64,000 bases of DNA from Pleurotus djamor (Eukaryota > Basidiomycota > Agaricomycetes > Agaricales > Pleurotaceae). Each line of letters begins with the position of its first letter. Position 1 is the first letter of the stretch. A model generated the notes under the pieces. It saw only the letters and a list, made by a program, of their open reading frames with translations, did no database searches and was not told the DNA's origin. The position numbers and the translations under genes were made by a program. Shown here piece after piece: positions 14,304 to 24,022 of the stretch. The stretch lies in NCBI GenBank assembly GCA_029747585.1, contig JAPEVF010000044.1, forward strand, positions 82,740 through 146,739, given 5' to 3'.

Positions 14304-15518
14304 ATGGCCACCCACCTCATCGGTCCTGTCCTCGCTTTGGAGAAGTTTGACCCCGTCACTGATCCAGAAGAAGAAGTGAGTCTCCTCCAAGTCTCCTCTG
14401 CAGATTGATTGTGTCAACATCGAAAACTTGCTGATCTTTTTGGCGTTTTCTAGGTTTTCCTCCTATACACTAATCTACAAAATGCTCGCTTGAATCTCGG
14501 TCGTGTTGATGATGACTCCCACTTCCGTGGACTTGGGCATGTAGATTCGAAAACCGATACACTGGAAATTCGGATTGAGCTCGAAGCACCCACGAAAGCC
14601 GTCCCTGCCGCCCTCAATCAGTCCCCATCCCCCTCCGCATCCGTTGACACGAAAAGTGGGCGGAGATCCCACAAACGGTCCCATAGTAACAAAACTTCAC
14701 ATCTCTCGAACGTAACGCTCGAAGCTATCCTATGGCAAGACAAAACTGCCCTGCGAAGCCGTAAAGGCGACACTGGGAGTGTTTTGTGGAAAGCAAGGTA
14801 AAATTTCAAATCCCCCTTTCTTTCGTCTCGAACTCAAGCGATTCTGTCTAGTATCGACTTCTCCCGGGCAGTCCTTCGACAACTGTACTTTCCCTCCTCA
14901 GGATGATGATGCCCCGCCTCCTCTGTTGGACGCAGATCGTCTGAGGAATGCTCATGTCCTCGAATTAGGGTGAGTCGTTCTCACCCTTCAGTGTTGATGA
15001 AAACCATCCTCATTTACCTGAACAGCGCGGGGACGGGTTTACTCTCTGTCCTGTTCTCCCCCTACGTTGGAAAATACACAGCAACGGACATCGAGCCTAT
15101 CATCCCCTTGATCCGTAAAAACATATCAACGAATATTGAAGCTCGTCGCACACCATCTCAACCAGACGCACTATTCAACGTCCTTGCCCACACTCTCGAT
15201 TGGGTCCAATTTCACTCTACCACCCCGAGCATCCGTCAGCAGTACCTATCCTCGATCTCACCAGAGCCAGTCGACCTACTCCTCATCGTGGATTGCATAT
15301 ACCATCCCTCTTTGCTTTCGCCATTGCTTACCACGATCGATGCCGTAGCGGTGGCGGACAAGACAGCGGTGTTGGTTGTGGTCGAACTTCGTGCAGAGGA
15401 TGTGATAAGGGAATTCTTGACGCTTTGGGTGGCTATGGAGTCTTGGGAAATTAGGCATGTTGACGGAGTGCTGGACAATCCGTATGCTATCTGGTTAGGG
15501 TGGAAACGTGGTTCATAG
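14304..15518 (+). CDS. RKM5: Ribosomal lysine N-methyltransferase 5-like (METTL21 family)
   Basis: SAM-dependent seven-beta-strand lysine methyltransferase. In yeast Rkm5 modifies ribosomal protein L1. The start is MATHLIGPVLALEKFDP, after which an intron separates the DPEEE region from VFLLYTNLQNARLN. A Ser/Lys-rich variable loop follows (around 14620-14700). Motif I is HVLELGAGTGLLSVLFSPYVG, split by an intron after ELG. The post-I acidic residue lies in TATDIEPIIP, and the family motif DCIYHPSL (D-x-x-Y) is present. The C-terminus is LGWKRGS. Length, about 300 residues after splicing, fits Rkm5. It starts 45 nt after the second tRNA-Thr. Confidence 0.85.
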
Positions 15519-16105
15519 GTGTCACAGAATCGAAAAACGTTGGTTAAGCTCCCCGAACGACGATGCTCGACGAGTACTGCAAAAACAAGACTAGACTTTT
15601 TATCCCCCTTTCTTCCCATCTCATCCATCCGCATTCATTATCTGTGTCGATCTGCTCGCTCACCTCGCTGTCTAGACCCAATATAGGAGCTCTCCGCTTG
15701 TTCTCTTCGGGTTCCACAACTCAACCGAATGGCCTGGACTCCCTAAAATATTCTCTGTTGGCGCGAAGATGAGCTCCGAGGTACGATAGCTCACTGTTCG
15801 TTCCTTAGTCGTTGTCCTGGGCGACAACTTTAACACATAGGAACGATCGGTGTCGGATTTATTCGTGTTCAAGCCTCTATAGGAGATGACTCGATCTTGT
15901 TCCGAATCCACTTCAATGTCGGAAGATTTTCTTGGCTGTGATCGTCCATTATTGGTCGTGGTATGCAATGAGCATGAACAATGCTTCGAGACATCGATCG
16001 ATTGTCTCTGTCAACAAAGAGGCTTAGATTCTTTCCCATCCTTTGTCGAAGTCTCCGTCGGCTCATGGTGGCCAATATCGACCGAGGAACCGTGCCCTCC
16101 TCGCA
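15519..16105. other. Intergenic; possible micro-ORF, no firm gene
   Basis: Lies between RKM5 and the pheromone gene. A possible two-exon micro-ORF begins at about 15769 with ATGAGCTCCGAG before a GTACG donor. Joined at the AG ending near 15840 it would read MSSEERSVSDLFVFKPL and stop. It has no CaaX end and no known match, so I do not call it a gene. The rest looks like RKM5 3' sequence and pheromone promoter. Confidence 0.3.
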
Positions 16106-16113
16106 TATAAAAA
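16106..16113 (+). promoter_or_regulatory. TATA box of the pheromone gene
   Basis: TATAAAAA about 100 nt upstream of the pheromone ATG, the spacing expected of a small, strongly transcribed fungal gene. Seen directly; use inferred. Confidence 0.6.
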
Positions 16114-16208
16114 GGCGAACATTGGGAGGGTTGGTTCTTCAGGTTACTAGTCACCCAGTCACCTTCTGCATCTCTTTTCAGCGCAAACTCATCCTCATAA
16201 TCATTAAC

Positions 16209-16313
16209 ATGGACGCTTTCACCGCCACCAAATTCGAGGACGTTATCGTCGACAGTCCTGTTGATATGGAAGGCAGTGGCAGTGGAGGAGGAGCCTACTG
16301 CGTTGTTGCTTAA
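16209..16313 (+). CDS. Lipopeptide mating-pheromone precursor with CaaX end
   Basis: A 34-residue precursor starting MDAFTATKFEDVIVDSP and ending GSGSGGGAYCVVA followed by stop. The last four residues, CVVA, form a CaaX box for farnesylation, AAX removal and carboxymethylation. The Gly-rich stretch with an aromatic residue just before the Cys is typical of homobasidiomycete B-locus pheromones. Secretion would be by a Ste6-type transporter, and the mature peptide would act on a Ste3-type receptor. The N-terminal processing site is not certain; the acidic VDME region about ten residues before the Cys is the likely area. There is no Ste3-like receptor anywhere in the window. A TATA box lies about 100 nt upstream and the gene is a single exon. 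Confidence 0.88.
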   Translation: MDAFTATKFEDVIVDSPVDMEGSGSGGGAYCVVA

Positions 16314-16709
16314 GCAATAGTTCTTTTGGTAAGTACACATCTTCGGGAAATTACTCAGTACTCATCTACTATCTTTATAATTAAGCTCAATCATCACTAC
16401 TTCTCCACTCGTTGGGGTCGTGCCTGCATCGTCCATCTATTTCTGTGACGTATTTGGAGGAAGAAAGCTATACTGTGAACTGTAAAGAACCAATGTAAAT
16501 TCGAGGAATATGATACCGATGTATCTGTTCTGATTATCTGTCAGTGCTTTGAGGCTGTAGCTTGAGAGATCACCTCGTCACTGGTAGGTACGTCACTTAC
16601 TTCCTAGAATTGGGAGAAGCTAGTTGTCAGGTAAACCCTAACCCCAAGGCGCTCGGATCTGGCCGAACGGCATCGCAAGTCGAAGTCGTCACCGTATTTT
16701 GGACTTCAA
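16314..16709. other. Pheromone 3' region and rhomboid promoter
   Basis: No gene seen. The first part is AT-rich 3' flanking sequence of the pheromone gene, possibly with a 3'-UTR intron (a GTAAGT donor at 16330). The rest is the upstream region of the rhomboid gene. Confidence 0.4.
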
Positions 16710-18393
16710 ATGCTCTGGCCCGCGACCATCAAACGATGTTCACTTCCCTTGTCGCGACTCTCGTCACCATCTCGGACGTTCCGCTCAACACCTTTTCGCT
16801 CCCTTCCCCGTTTCCTCCAGAATGAAACTCGACCGACGCCGCTCCGAGTTAACCCTTCCCCGCCTGAAATACCTTCATTCCGCGAAACCGTCATCAAAGA
16901 CTCGGAAATACGCTCCTTCAGCGACTTCAATGTCAAGCCACGATGTAGAAACCAGATTATGGTGCGCAGTCATGCCTTGTGGCCACGTCATTTTGGCTCA
17001 TTCGATGGAGTGTAGTTTTTCTTGGGTATTTCATCGTTAGGATTCATACTGGCTGCAGCCAACACCGACGTCGAAACCGAATATTGGATAAAGCGTTTAT
17101 CTACGGGCTGGTCACTTGGACGATTGACTAATGCAGACCTGGTCAAGGCGCAATACCTTCAACTGGGCAAAGTGAGTGGATGCCGATACTGTGAAGGGGT
17201 CCTTACTCAATTCGCTCATAGGACCTACAAGAAGGGTTGGAGCGCATGAAAGAGGTTTACCAGGCCATACCTCTGCTTCTCCAAGTCTACGTCAGCAAAA
17301 TACATGTCACTGTCGCACAGACTTACCTTGATAATAACGAGGGGAAGCGGATATGCTGGAAGATATGTCTTCTCAACGCCGCTATATACGCAGCGTGGAA
17401 GTTCAAACGTCTGCAACCTGGTATGAACCTTCGGTTCATGCATCATCCCCTCTCCGGTTTATCCTACACGCTTCTGACAAGTATGTTCAGGTGAGTATTC
17501 CTACACTTGTTGGAAGTATTCCCATCTCTGAGACTCTGTAATGCAGCCATCGGTCTCTACCTCACCTTGTCTTTAATTGTCTCGCTCTTGAGAGTTTCGG
17601 TGAGCTGAATCCATCTTCTCGTCAAATTAGTTGTTCATCTGAATTTTGTTATCGAAAGGTGCTGCTGCTGTCCATTATTTCAGCAAAGAGCAAAACAAAC
17701 GGCAACCAGACCAACTGGAAGCATCACCTAGGTGGCATTTCTTAGCCTTCTACACATCTGGTGGGTCACTTGGTTGACGCCGTTTTCGAAGTCTTACCCA
17801 CATTTTTTAGCTGGGCTGTTTGCTGGACTCGTTTCGCATATTGTATCCACCAAATTCCTCTATCCACGGATTGTCGCACAAGCTCTTGCACCGAAGGTCG
17901 GGATCCCACTAGCAACTCCAGTGTCAGCGACCGCCACCGCAGGTATTCATCATTCCCTTTGGTCCTCACAGAATCGTTCACTAGACTCATTGCTAGCATC
18001 AACGGTAGCTAAAGCTCCTGTGAGGGAAATCCTACCTTCCCTTGGCGCATCAGGAGCTATCTACGCCTGCGTCACCGTGACTGCACTAGCTTTCCCTGAA
18101 ACCGAGATCGCTTTGTTTATCCCACCAACATTCCCAATACCTATACAATGGGGCGTAGGAGGTATGCTGGCGATGGATATGCTTGGTGTCATCAGAGGAT
18201 GGAGGTTCGTCTTTTCCTCCGAAATTCCTAACATGTGCTCATTTCCCCTCCCACCTTTTCCTTTTTCAGGTACCTTGACCATTGGGCACATCTCGGCGGC
18301 GCTGCTTTCGGTATATTTTACTATAACTACGGTCCTAAATTCTGGTCAGATCTTAGAGAGAACGTGGACGAAATGGACACGGCTTCGACATAA
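16710..18393 (+). CDS. PCP1: Mitochondrial rhomboid protease (PCP1/PARL type)
   Basis: Intramembrane serine protease of the inner mitochondrial membrane that processes cytochrome c peroxidase and Mgm1/OPA1-type proteins in yeast. The N-terminus MLWPATIKRCSLPLSRLSS is Arg/Ser-rich with few acids, as expected of a mitochondrial presequence. Later exons give the first membrane helix (FLGISSLGFILAAANTD), the loop NLRFMHHPLSG and the HRSLPHLVFNCLALESFG block. The catalytic serine lies in LGASGAIYACVTV (GASG). The catalytic histidine is in the last exon, YLDHWAHLGGAAFG. The protein ends FWSDLRENVDEMDTAST. The intron before YLDHW interrupts an otherwise open frame that would run to 18400. Both active-site residues are present. 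Confidence 0.9.
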
Positions 18394-18573
18394 TCTATAA
18401 TCCATGAACCCCCTTCGCCAACCCGTATCTTATAATATCCTCACTCTGTGTTGTGTTTGGTCCTAGACACTGTAGCAATAGACCCACAAGTCCCCTGCTC
18501 CCCACATGCTCCCTCCAGTGCTCCGAACTCAGCAAACCGACCTGATCACACCGTGGTCGATTGGCTTTTACTA

Positions 18574-20304
18574 TTAGGCTCTATACTCCCCCACCCAAAT
18601 TTCTACCGGCTCCCCTCCCGCGCCCTCACGCTTCCCTATTAGCTTGAAGGATATACCATTCTCTTTCGCCATTTCCCAGAGCGAACGTTCCCCTTCATCG
18701 CGTTGTTTGTACCCAAGCAGAATGAGTGGCGGTCTTGGCGGCGTTGCGGCCAATTCGAGATCGCTTGTGTTTGGGGTCGCAGAATCATCATGATCCAAGC
18801 CCAGTTTCAGCAGGTTTAATAGCGTCTTGATGAGTGAGGGGAACGACGCGGTGTTGTAAGTGACGTCGGCCATCCTGCAGTGTATGTTCGTAAGTTTATT
18901 CATTGTATGACCAAAGGCAACACTCAGCGCTATTTCTGCGACTCACACAATCAGATCTAGCCTTCCGGCATCTGATATATCCTGGGGCAGATATTCATCC
19001 CAGTCCAACGCCATGGAAAGGGGTGGTCTGCGCGCGAAGCTCGACCAATTCAACTCGATGTTGTGCTTGAGGAGAGGTAACGCGGATGCTACGATGTTCA
19101 GTTGCAGCGCATAGCGGACTGATGAAGAGTTTGATGAGACAAAGAGTACGTACGAAGATCAGTTGCAATGATTTCTGCCATGTTTTCCTCCTCAGATAGA
19201 AGCGCAGCCCGAGCAGCTGAGAGGACTAGCGATACCATCCCCGTTCCGGTTCCTGAACAAATGTCAGATCTGGAGCTTGACACCATGGACAGACTTACCA
19301 AGCTCTACTATCCGTTTTGTCTTGGCGGAGAATAATGTATCATAGAGTTGTGAGGATTGAGGATTTAATGGTTCGTTTGTCCTCAGAAAGCCGACGATCC
19401 AAGAACTGAGGCCGATTCCACTGTCCCATATTTTCTAAGCTTCCGAATGAGCGCGTACGATGAGATTTCATGAAGGTTATGGGCTAACCTTGTCCAAATC
19501 AAAAGAAGTCTGTTCCAAAACTTTCAAGACGATGGATGGTGTTGGCTCATAAGCATCAACATCTACATTGCTTTCTGAGCCGATCCGCCGCTCGATCGTA
19601 AATGAGTATAATCTCTCGATGCGTTCTTGCTTGGAGCCACCCGCTTTCGAGTTAGTTTTCCCACCGCTTTGTGAAGTGAACAAGATGGGCATGGAGAGAA
19701 CAGGAAACGGTCGGCGGCCAAGTGAATCCAGAGATAAAGATAGTATCGAGGTACTCTGCATTACATTCCCCGTCGATGACCCATCATTTTCAGAGCAGGT
19801 AAGGTGAAGTCGCCATCGCTGCCCTTCGCGAGCGCGTGGTGGAGGCGGGATTTTCAATTCTTTATATAGATTTGAGGGCATCCATTTTGTCAATTTCACG
19901 GGCTTGGGTTGAATAGAGAGCGAAGGATTTGGGGGGTGATTAATGGAGGTATTTTCTAGGGTCCATGCGTAGAAGATGTCGCATTCGACATCGTATAGCT
20001 CAGTGCGTAGGTCGTTAGCGATTTGAGGCGTCAGGATAACTGCCGCACCGGGAGGGACTTGAGATAAGGGCGGACGGAGGAAAGATATGTAGTAAAACAT
20101 ATGTCAGTGACCGCAACCTTATCGTGTCTTCAATGATGCAATGAAGCTGCGGAAGAATGGAAATAATGCACTGACCATATGGGTTAGGTTGAGATGGAAG
20201 CAAGAAGTAAATGAAAAACTTGTGAAAAACGACCGATCTTTCCACATGTATCTGTTTATCAGGGGNCCCCTCAGGAGGAAGGAACTTGATTTCGATCCAG
20301 TCAT
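18574..20304 (-). CDS. METTL21/22-type lysine methyltransferase (Methyltransf_16)
   Basis: Putative protein-lysine methyltransferase with SAM-binding motif I IVELGTGTGMVSLVLSAAR, an acidic residue in IIATDL, and the diagnostic D-x-x-Y motif in ADVTYNTASFPSLIK. The C-terminus is EPVEIWVGEYRA. A long N-terminal part of about 200 residues (VPPGAAVILTPQIANDL, ELYDVECDIFYAW, then a variable Ser-rich region) precedes the catalytic domain, which resembles METTL22 more than short METTL21 enzymes. The start is uncertain. The frame carrying WIEIKFLPPEG has no in-frame ATG downstream of an in-frame stop, so a tiny first exon may lie between 20304 and the divergent H3-variant gene. An N at 20266 falls in this exon. 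The substrate cannot be told. Confidence 0.75.
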
Positions 20305-20387
20305 TCACCTTCTTTCCATCTTACCACCGTCCGTTTAGCTACCCAAACACATTACTACCTCTCAAAACTTTGAAGATACTCTAAACC

Positions 20388-21136
20388 ATGGCTCCCACAA
20401 AGCAGAGGGGTCAACCCCGCCATGATGCCAATCAGCATGATGGTGGTGCGTAGTTCGCTCAGCTGATACGCATTTGACGCCGTAATCTAATCATCATCCT
20501 CTCATACATAGGCTTAGGCGAGGACGAGGCTCATCACCAGCACGGCTACAGAATGGCTCAAGCTCAACGGCCCCAACATCAACTCGCGATCAAAACCCCA
20601 AGACTTCACAGGTCGCCACCGCCGACTCGAACGACAGCAATGAAGACAGTGACTAGTGCCAGTCGCGCCGAGCGCATGCGTAGTGCTTCTACTTCGAAGC
20701 AAAAGGTCAAGAAGCGCAGCCGCCCCGGTGTAGTCGCACTCCGAGAAATACGACGATATCAAATTTCCACAGATCTTCTTATCCCAAAACTCCCCTTCCA
20801 ACGGCTAGTTCGGGAGATTGCTGCGGAGTTCCAGGTCAGTCACTAAGATTATAAGTTGTCTACAATCATTGACAACCTTCCTCCTAAGCCCGACTTTCGC
20901 TTTCAAAGTGACGCCCTCGTAGCCCTCCAAGAAGCCAGTGAGGCCTACCTGGTTTCCGCAATGAAAGCATCCAAATTGATTGCTCTGCATGCGAAGCGTG
21001 TAACGATCCGTCGAGAAGACCTGACACTTGCTCTGGCCCTAAGAGATGGCAGGTATGTGGTGTCGTCTAGGCTATCTAACAGGCGAGTAACTTGGTGCTA
21101 ACTAAGTATCTCAGTTTTGAGCATCTTGCAATCTAA
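20388..21136 (+). CDS. Divergent histone H3 variant
   Basis: Nucleosomal H3-like protein with an atypical tail. It starts [20 protein letters not shown] (compare [13 protein letters not shown]) and has no K9/K27-type ARKS motifs. The histone fold is clear: [57 protein letters not shown], then [20 protein letters not shown]. The C-terminus diverges ([11 protein letters not shown] then probably SFEHLAI after a last intron); reading through that intron would instead end at 21101. Introns fall at the same places and phases as in the canonical H3 genes here: after the Gly-Gly of the tail and after the EFQ/DFK position. It lacks the longer loop 1 usual in CENP-A, so I call it an H3 variant, with CENP-A possible but unproven. 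Confidence 0.85.
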
Positions 21137-21401
21137 TGACACTAGCTCCCCGAAAATTGATTTTATTGGGTTTCACTCCCTAGTTGCAGCATGGAATGGG
21201 AATGGTCTTGCCAGGGAGTAAATCTGCTGACCAAGGCAGGACTGGGGTATAACCACCATGGTCGACATTGGAAATTGCGACCACTGTTAGATTGCCAACG
21301 AATGATAGAATAGTTTGTACAAAATGAGAATATTATATATATTATGTCCGATGATGTATACAATGCAATAGTCCTCCAAATCCACCGCGCATTACTGGCC
21401 T

Positions 21402-23279
21402 TCAGCACAATCCAACAAATAAACCGATCAAACTGGTAACGTAAATCCACAATGATCCAACAGCGGCACTAAGAGGAGAACCATTCGACGCCCGGGTGCC
21501 ACCAGTAGCGCTGACAGAAGCAGCGATGGCACCTATCGTAGCTGAAGGGACTACTCCATCAGCGCCATTCAGTGCCAAAGCAGCAATGGACAGATTCGCA
21601 AAGCCAACCGAAGGAGGGTCATATCGAAAGACGGAGTAAACATTTTTCTGCGAGAGCATGAGCACATGGAATCTAACGAGAAAAGAGAGAATAGCATACC
21701 AGAAACGTATCCCCAACAATCCACGTCACCCTGCTCGTCCTTCCTGTTTCAATGGCGAAGAAGGCACCGACACACTCCTGACCACCAGACAATCTTTGAA
21801 GCTCGAAGTCATCTGGGCTAATCGACCAACTCCTGCTTCCAAAGGAAAGAACGACATTGACATCGGTGTCGCATGCTAATCGAAGGTCAGAAACGGCGCA
21901 TAGGAGAAGAAGTTGATGAAGGACGAACGGTAGCTATAATAACCTTCCATCTGACCAGTCAACGCACGAGAGTTCGGGATCTGGGCGAAGAGACTCTCGA
22001 CGGCATCGGTAGGTCCACCAACGAGAGTAGTACCCGTATCGATGGCAGCCAGTCCATTGCTAGGGATAGTGGCTGCGCTGCCTTGAGCTGACAATGCTAT
22101 AATTATACGGAATGCATGATGAGGAAGACACGAGTAAACGAAAAGTAAACAACTCACAGGTGAGCGGGATAAGCCAGTAGGACTCCTGGCCTGATGGAAT
22201 ATCGACGTAATCAATGTCGCCCGTGTACAAGCTCGAATCGACGGTTCCCATTGAAAATGTTCCACCTGCTTCGAGTACATTGGCGGTCGAATCGTTGACG
22301 TACCTGAGAGACCCTCCTTGTAAGCAAAACATCAGAGGCAAGCGAGTGGAACGACTAACCGAGTTAACTGAAATGCCATTAACGGCTGGTCCCAAGCGCC
22401 ACTGGCGACCAAGGTTTCCCAGAGTGGCGAGGCACCAGAAGACGCGATTGTACTAAACCCAAGGCCGAGAAGTCCTGAGACCGGTTGAGTGAGGAGGCCT
22501 TGAGACACCTCGTCGCAGACGCCTTCAGTGTATGTGTTAGTGTTGCTCCTGGGGCGCGATACACCAGAATGATCTCACCAAATATTTGATTCGGAACGGA
22601 GAAACCCGCCATTTGGACAACATCCTGGCCTAACGAGCCTGCCGCCTGGCCGCTTCCGTATTGAATGGAGAACGTGGTAGAGAGGTTAGTAAACGAAGAT
22701 GACTGCGTCGCGTCGAATGTAGGAACGTCACTGCAACCGGCAATGCAATTCGAATCGGCTATCCAGAGGTCACTGGCAGAGCGAGTCTATCAGCTCTAGA
22801 ATCCCACAAACTAGGAGCAGAATGAACGCTTACGATGAACCCGTATCAAGGATGACGTCATAAGCCACTGGCGGGGTGCCTATTGCCAACGAACCGTAGT
22901 AGCTGTGTCCGGAAGTTAGAAAATTGGATCCTTGCAGTAAGCTGGAAGGGAAATAGTGCGTACCTAGTATCCGCGTTCTGGTTCGTGAGTCTGCAAAGGT
23001 GATGGGTTAGTCTAAGGATAAGCGGCCATGCCGACAAGGACGCCTAACGCACAGATTTATCCCAGTCGCTCGCTTCGAGGTCGGGGAGCCATACTTCGAC
23101 TGCAGCCTCTGCTTATGAGCACTCGCCCATGCCGGAAACTCGTCAGCGTTCCGCCAAGCGTAAGGCTGCCTCTTCATTGGAATATGTGGCGATTTGGCGT
23201 CCGCCAACGGCGACGTGGTAAAGGCGAGTATTAGCACCAAAGATACCAAGCTCGTCGGCATCTGAGTCGAAGAAAGCAT
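21402..23279 (-). CDS. Secreted/GPI-anchored A1 aspartic protease
   Basis: Pepsin-family endopeptidase. The first ATG after the TATA box gives MLSSTQMPTSLVSLVLILAF, a signal peptide, followed by a propeptide with Lys-Arg sites (MKRQPYAW, TSKRATG). The first active-site motif is VAYDVILDTGSSDLW, the flap SIQYGSG, and the second active-site motif GLAAIDTGTTLVGGP. A Ser/Thr/Gly-rich stretch then leads to a hydrophobic C-terminus, VGSLWIYVTSLIGLFVGLC, typical of a GPI-attachment signal, so the enzyme is probably wall- or membrane-tethered. At least seven exons. It lies in the same orientation as the sedolisin about 740 nt upstream, forming a protease pair. An internal ATG at 23261 is an alternative start. 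Confidence 0.9.
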
Positions 23280-24022
23280 TGCGATATGAAGTAGGAAAAA
23301 GACAACGAAGAAAATGGGTGTGAGATAGGTTGTGCGTGTGTGTGTGAGCGAGACAACGATGTGGAAGGAAACCAAGAAGAGTTTTCAAGGAAATCCTCGC
23401 CAGCGAGTGGGAAATTGGGTAGATTGTGGGGAGAGGGAGGAAAGAAAGAGCAGGGTGGCTGACGATTTGGAGTCCAGCTTTTATACCTAGGAATATGCCC
23501 AAAAGAGTCAGAATAGACTTGGTTTTGGACACTGCGGAACGCGATCAAGACGCCAGCCGCGTTGCCGATATCCGGAAACCTCGACTCTCGAGCGAGTGGT
23601 CGCAGACACGCACTCTCCGAGTCGATCCTAGGCTAAAAGAGCGCTGTGGGTACATAGTCGTTTGAACGAACAACACACAGCCGTGTTGGAGCAGGCAAGT
23701 AAAGCGTCGTCATCTTCGAAAGAAGTCAGCAGCCGCTATGGAAACGGCAACATGGAGATGAAAGTGGGTGGATTCGGATAGGCATCATCGAGGTACTGCG
23801 CAAATGGGTACGAGTTGACGCACTCCAAGGACCAAATGGCAAAAGACGCGGTACGGATGCATCGCCAAGAGACGGGCGCTGCGCAAGAAAAGGAGCTTAA
23901 GGAGCACAGGAGGCAGCGATCACCCGGACATTTGAAAAATACACAAGCGAGGCGACGAAAGCGCAGCTCTTCCTTTACAAAATCTAGTCTACACATATTT
24001 ATTCCCTTTACAAACAACCCGA
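23280..24022. other. Intergenic between the two protease genes
   Basis: Promoter of the aspartic protease, with TATAAAAG on the minus strand at 23478-23485, and 3' flank of the sedolisin. A GTGT-type run occurs at 23332-23345. No gene seen. Confidence 0.5.

Noticed and set aside
15769..15893. Second pheromone-like micro-ORF upstream of the pheromone gene
   Set aside because: The spliced reading ends in VFKPL with no CaaX cysteine, so it is not a pheromone precursor.
20388..21136. Calling the H3-like gene CENP-A outright
   Set aside because: Loop 1 has the same length as canonical H3 and keeps FRFQ rather than a tryptophan-containing, longer loop; the evidence is not enough for a firm CENP-A name.
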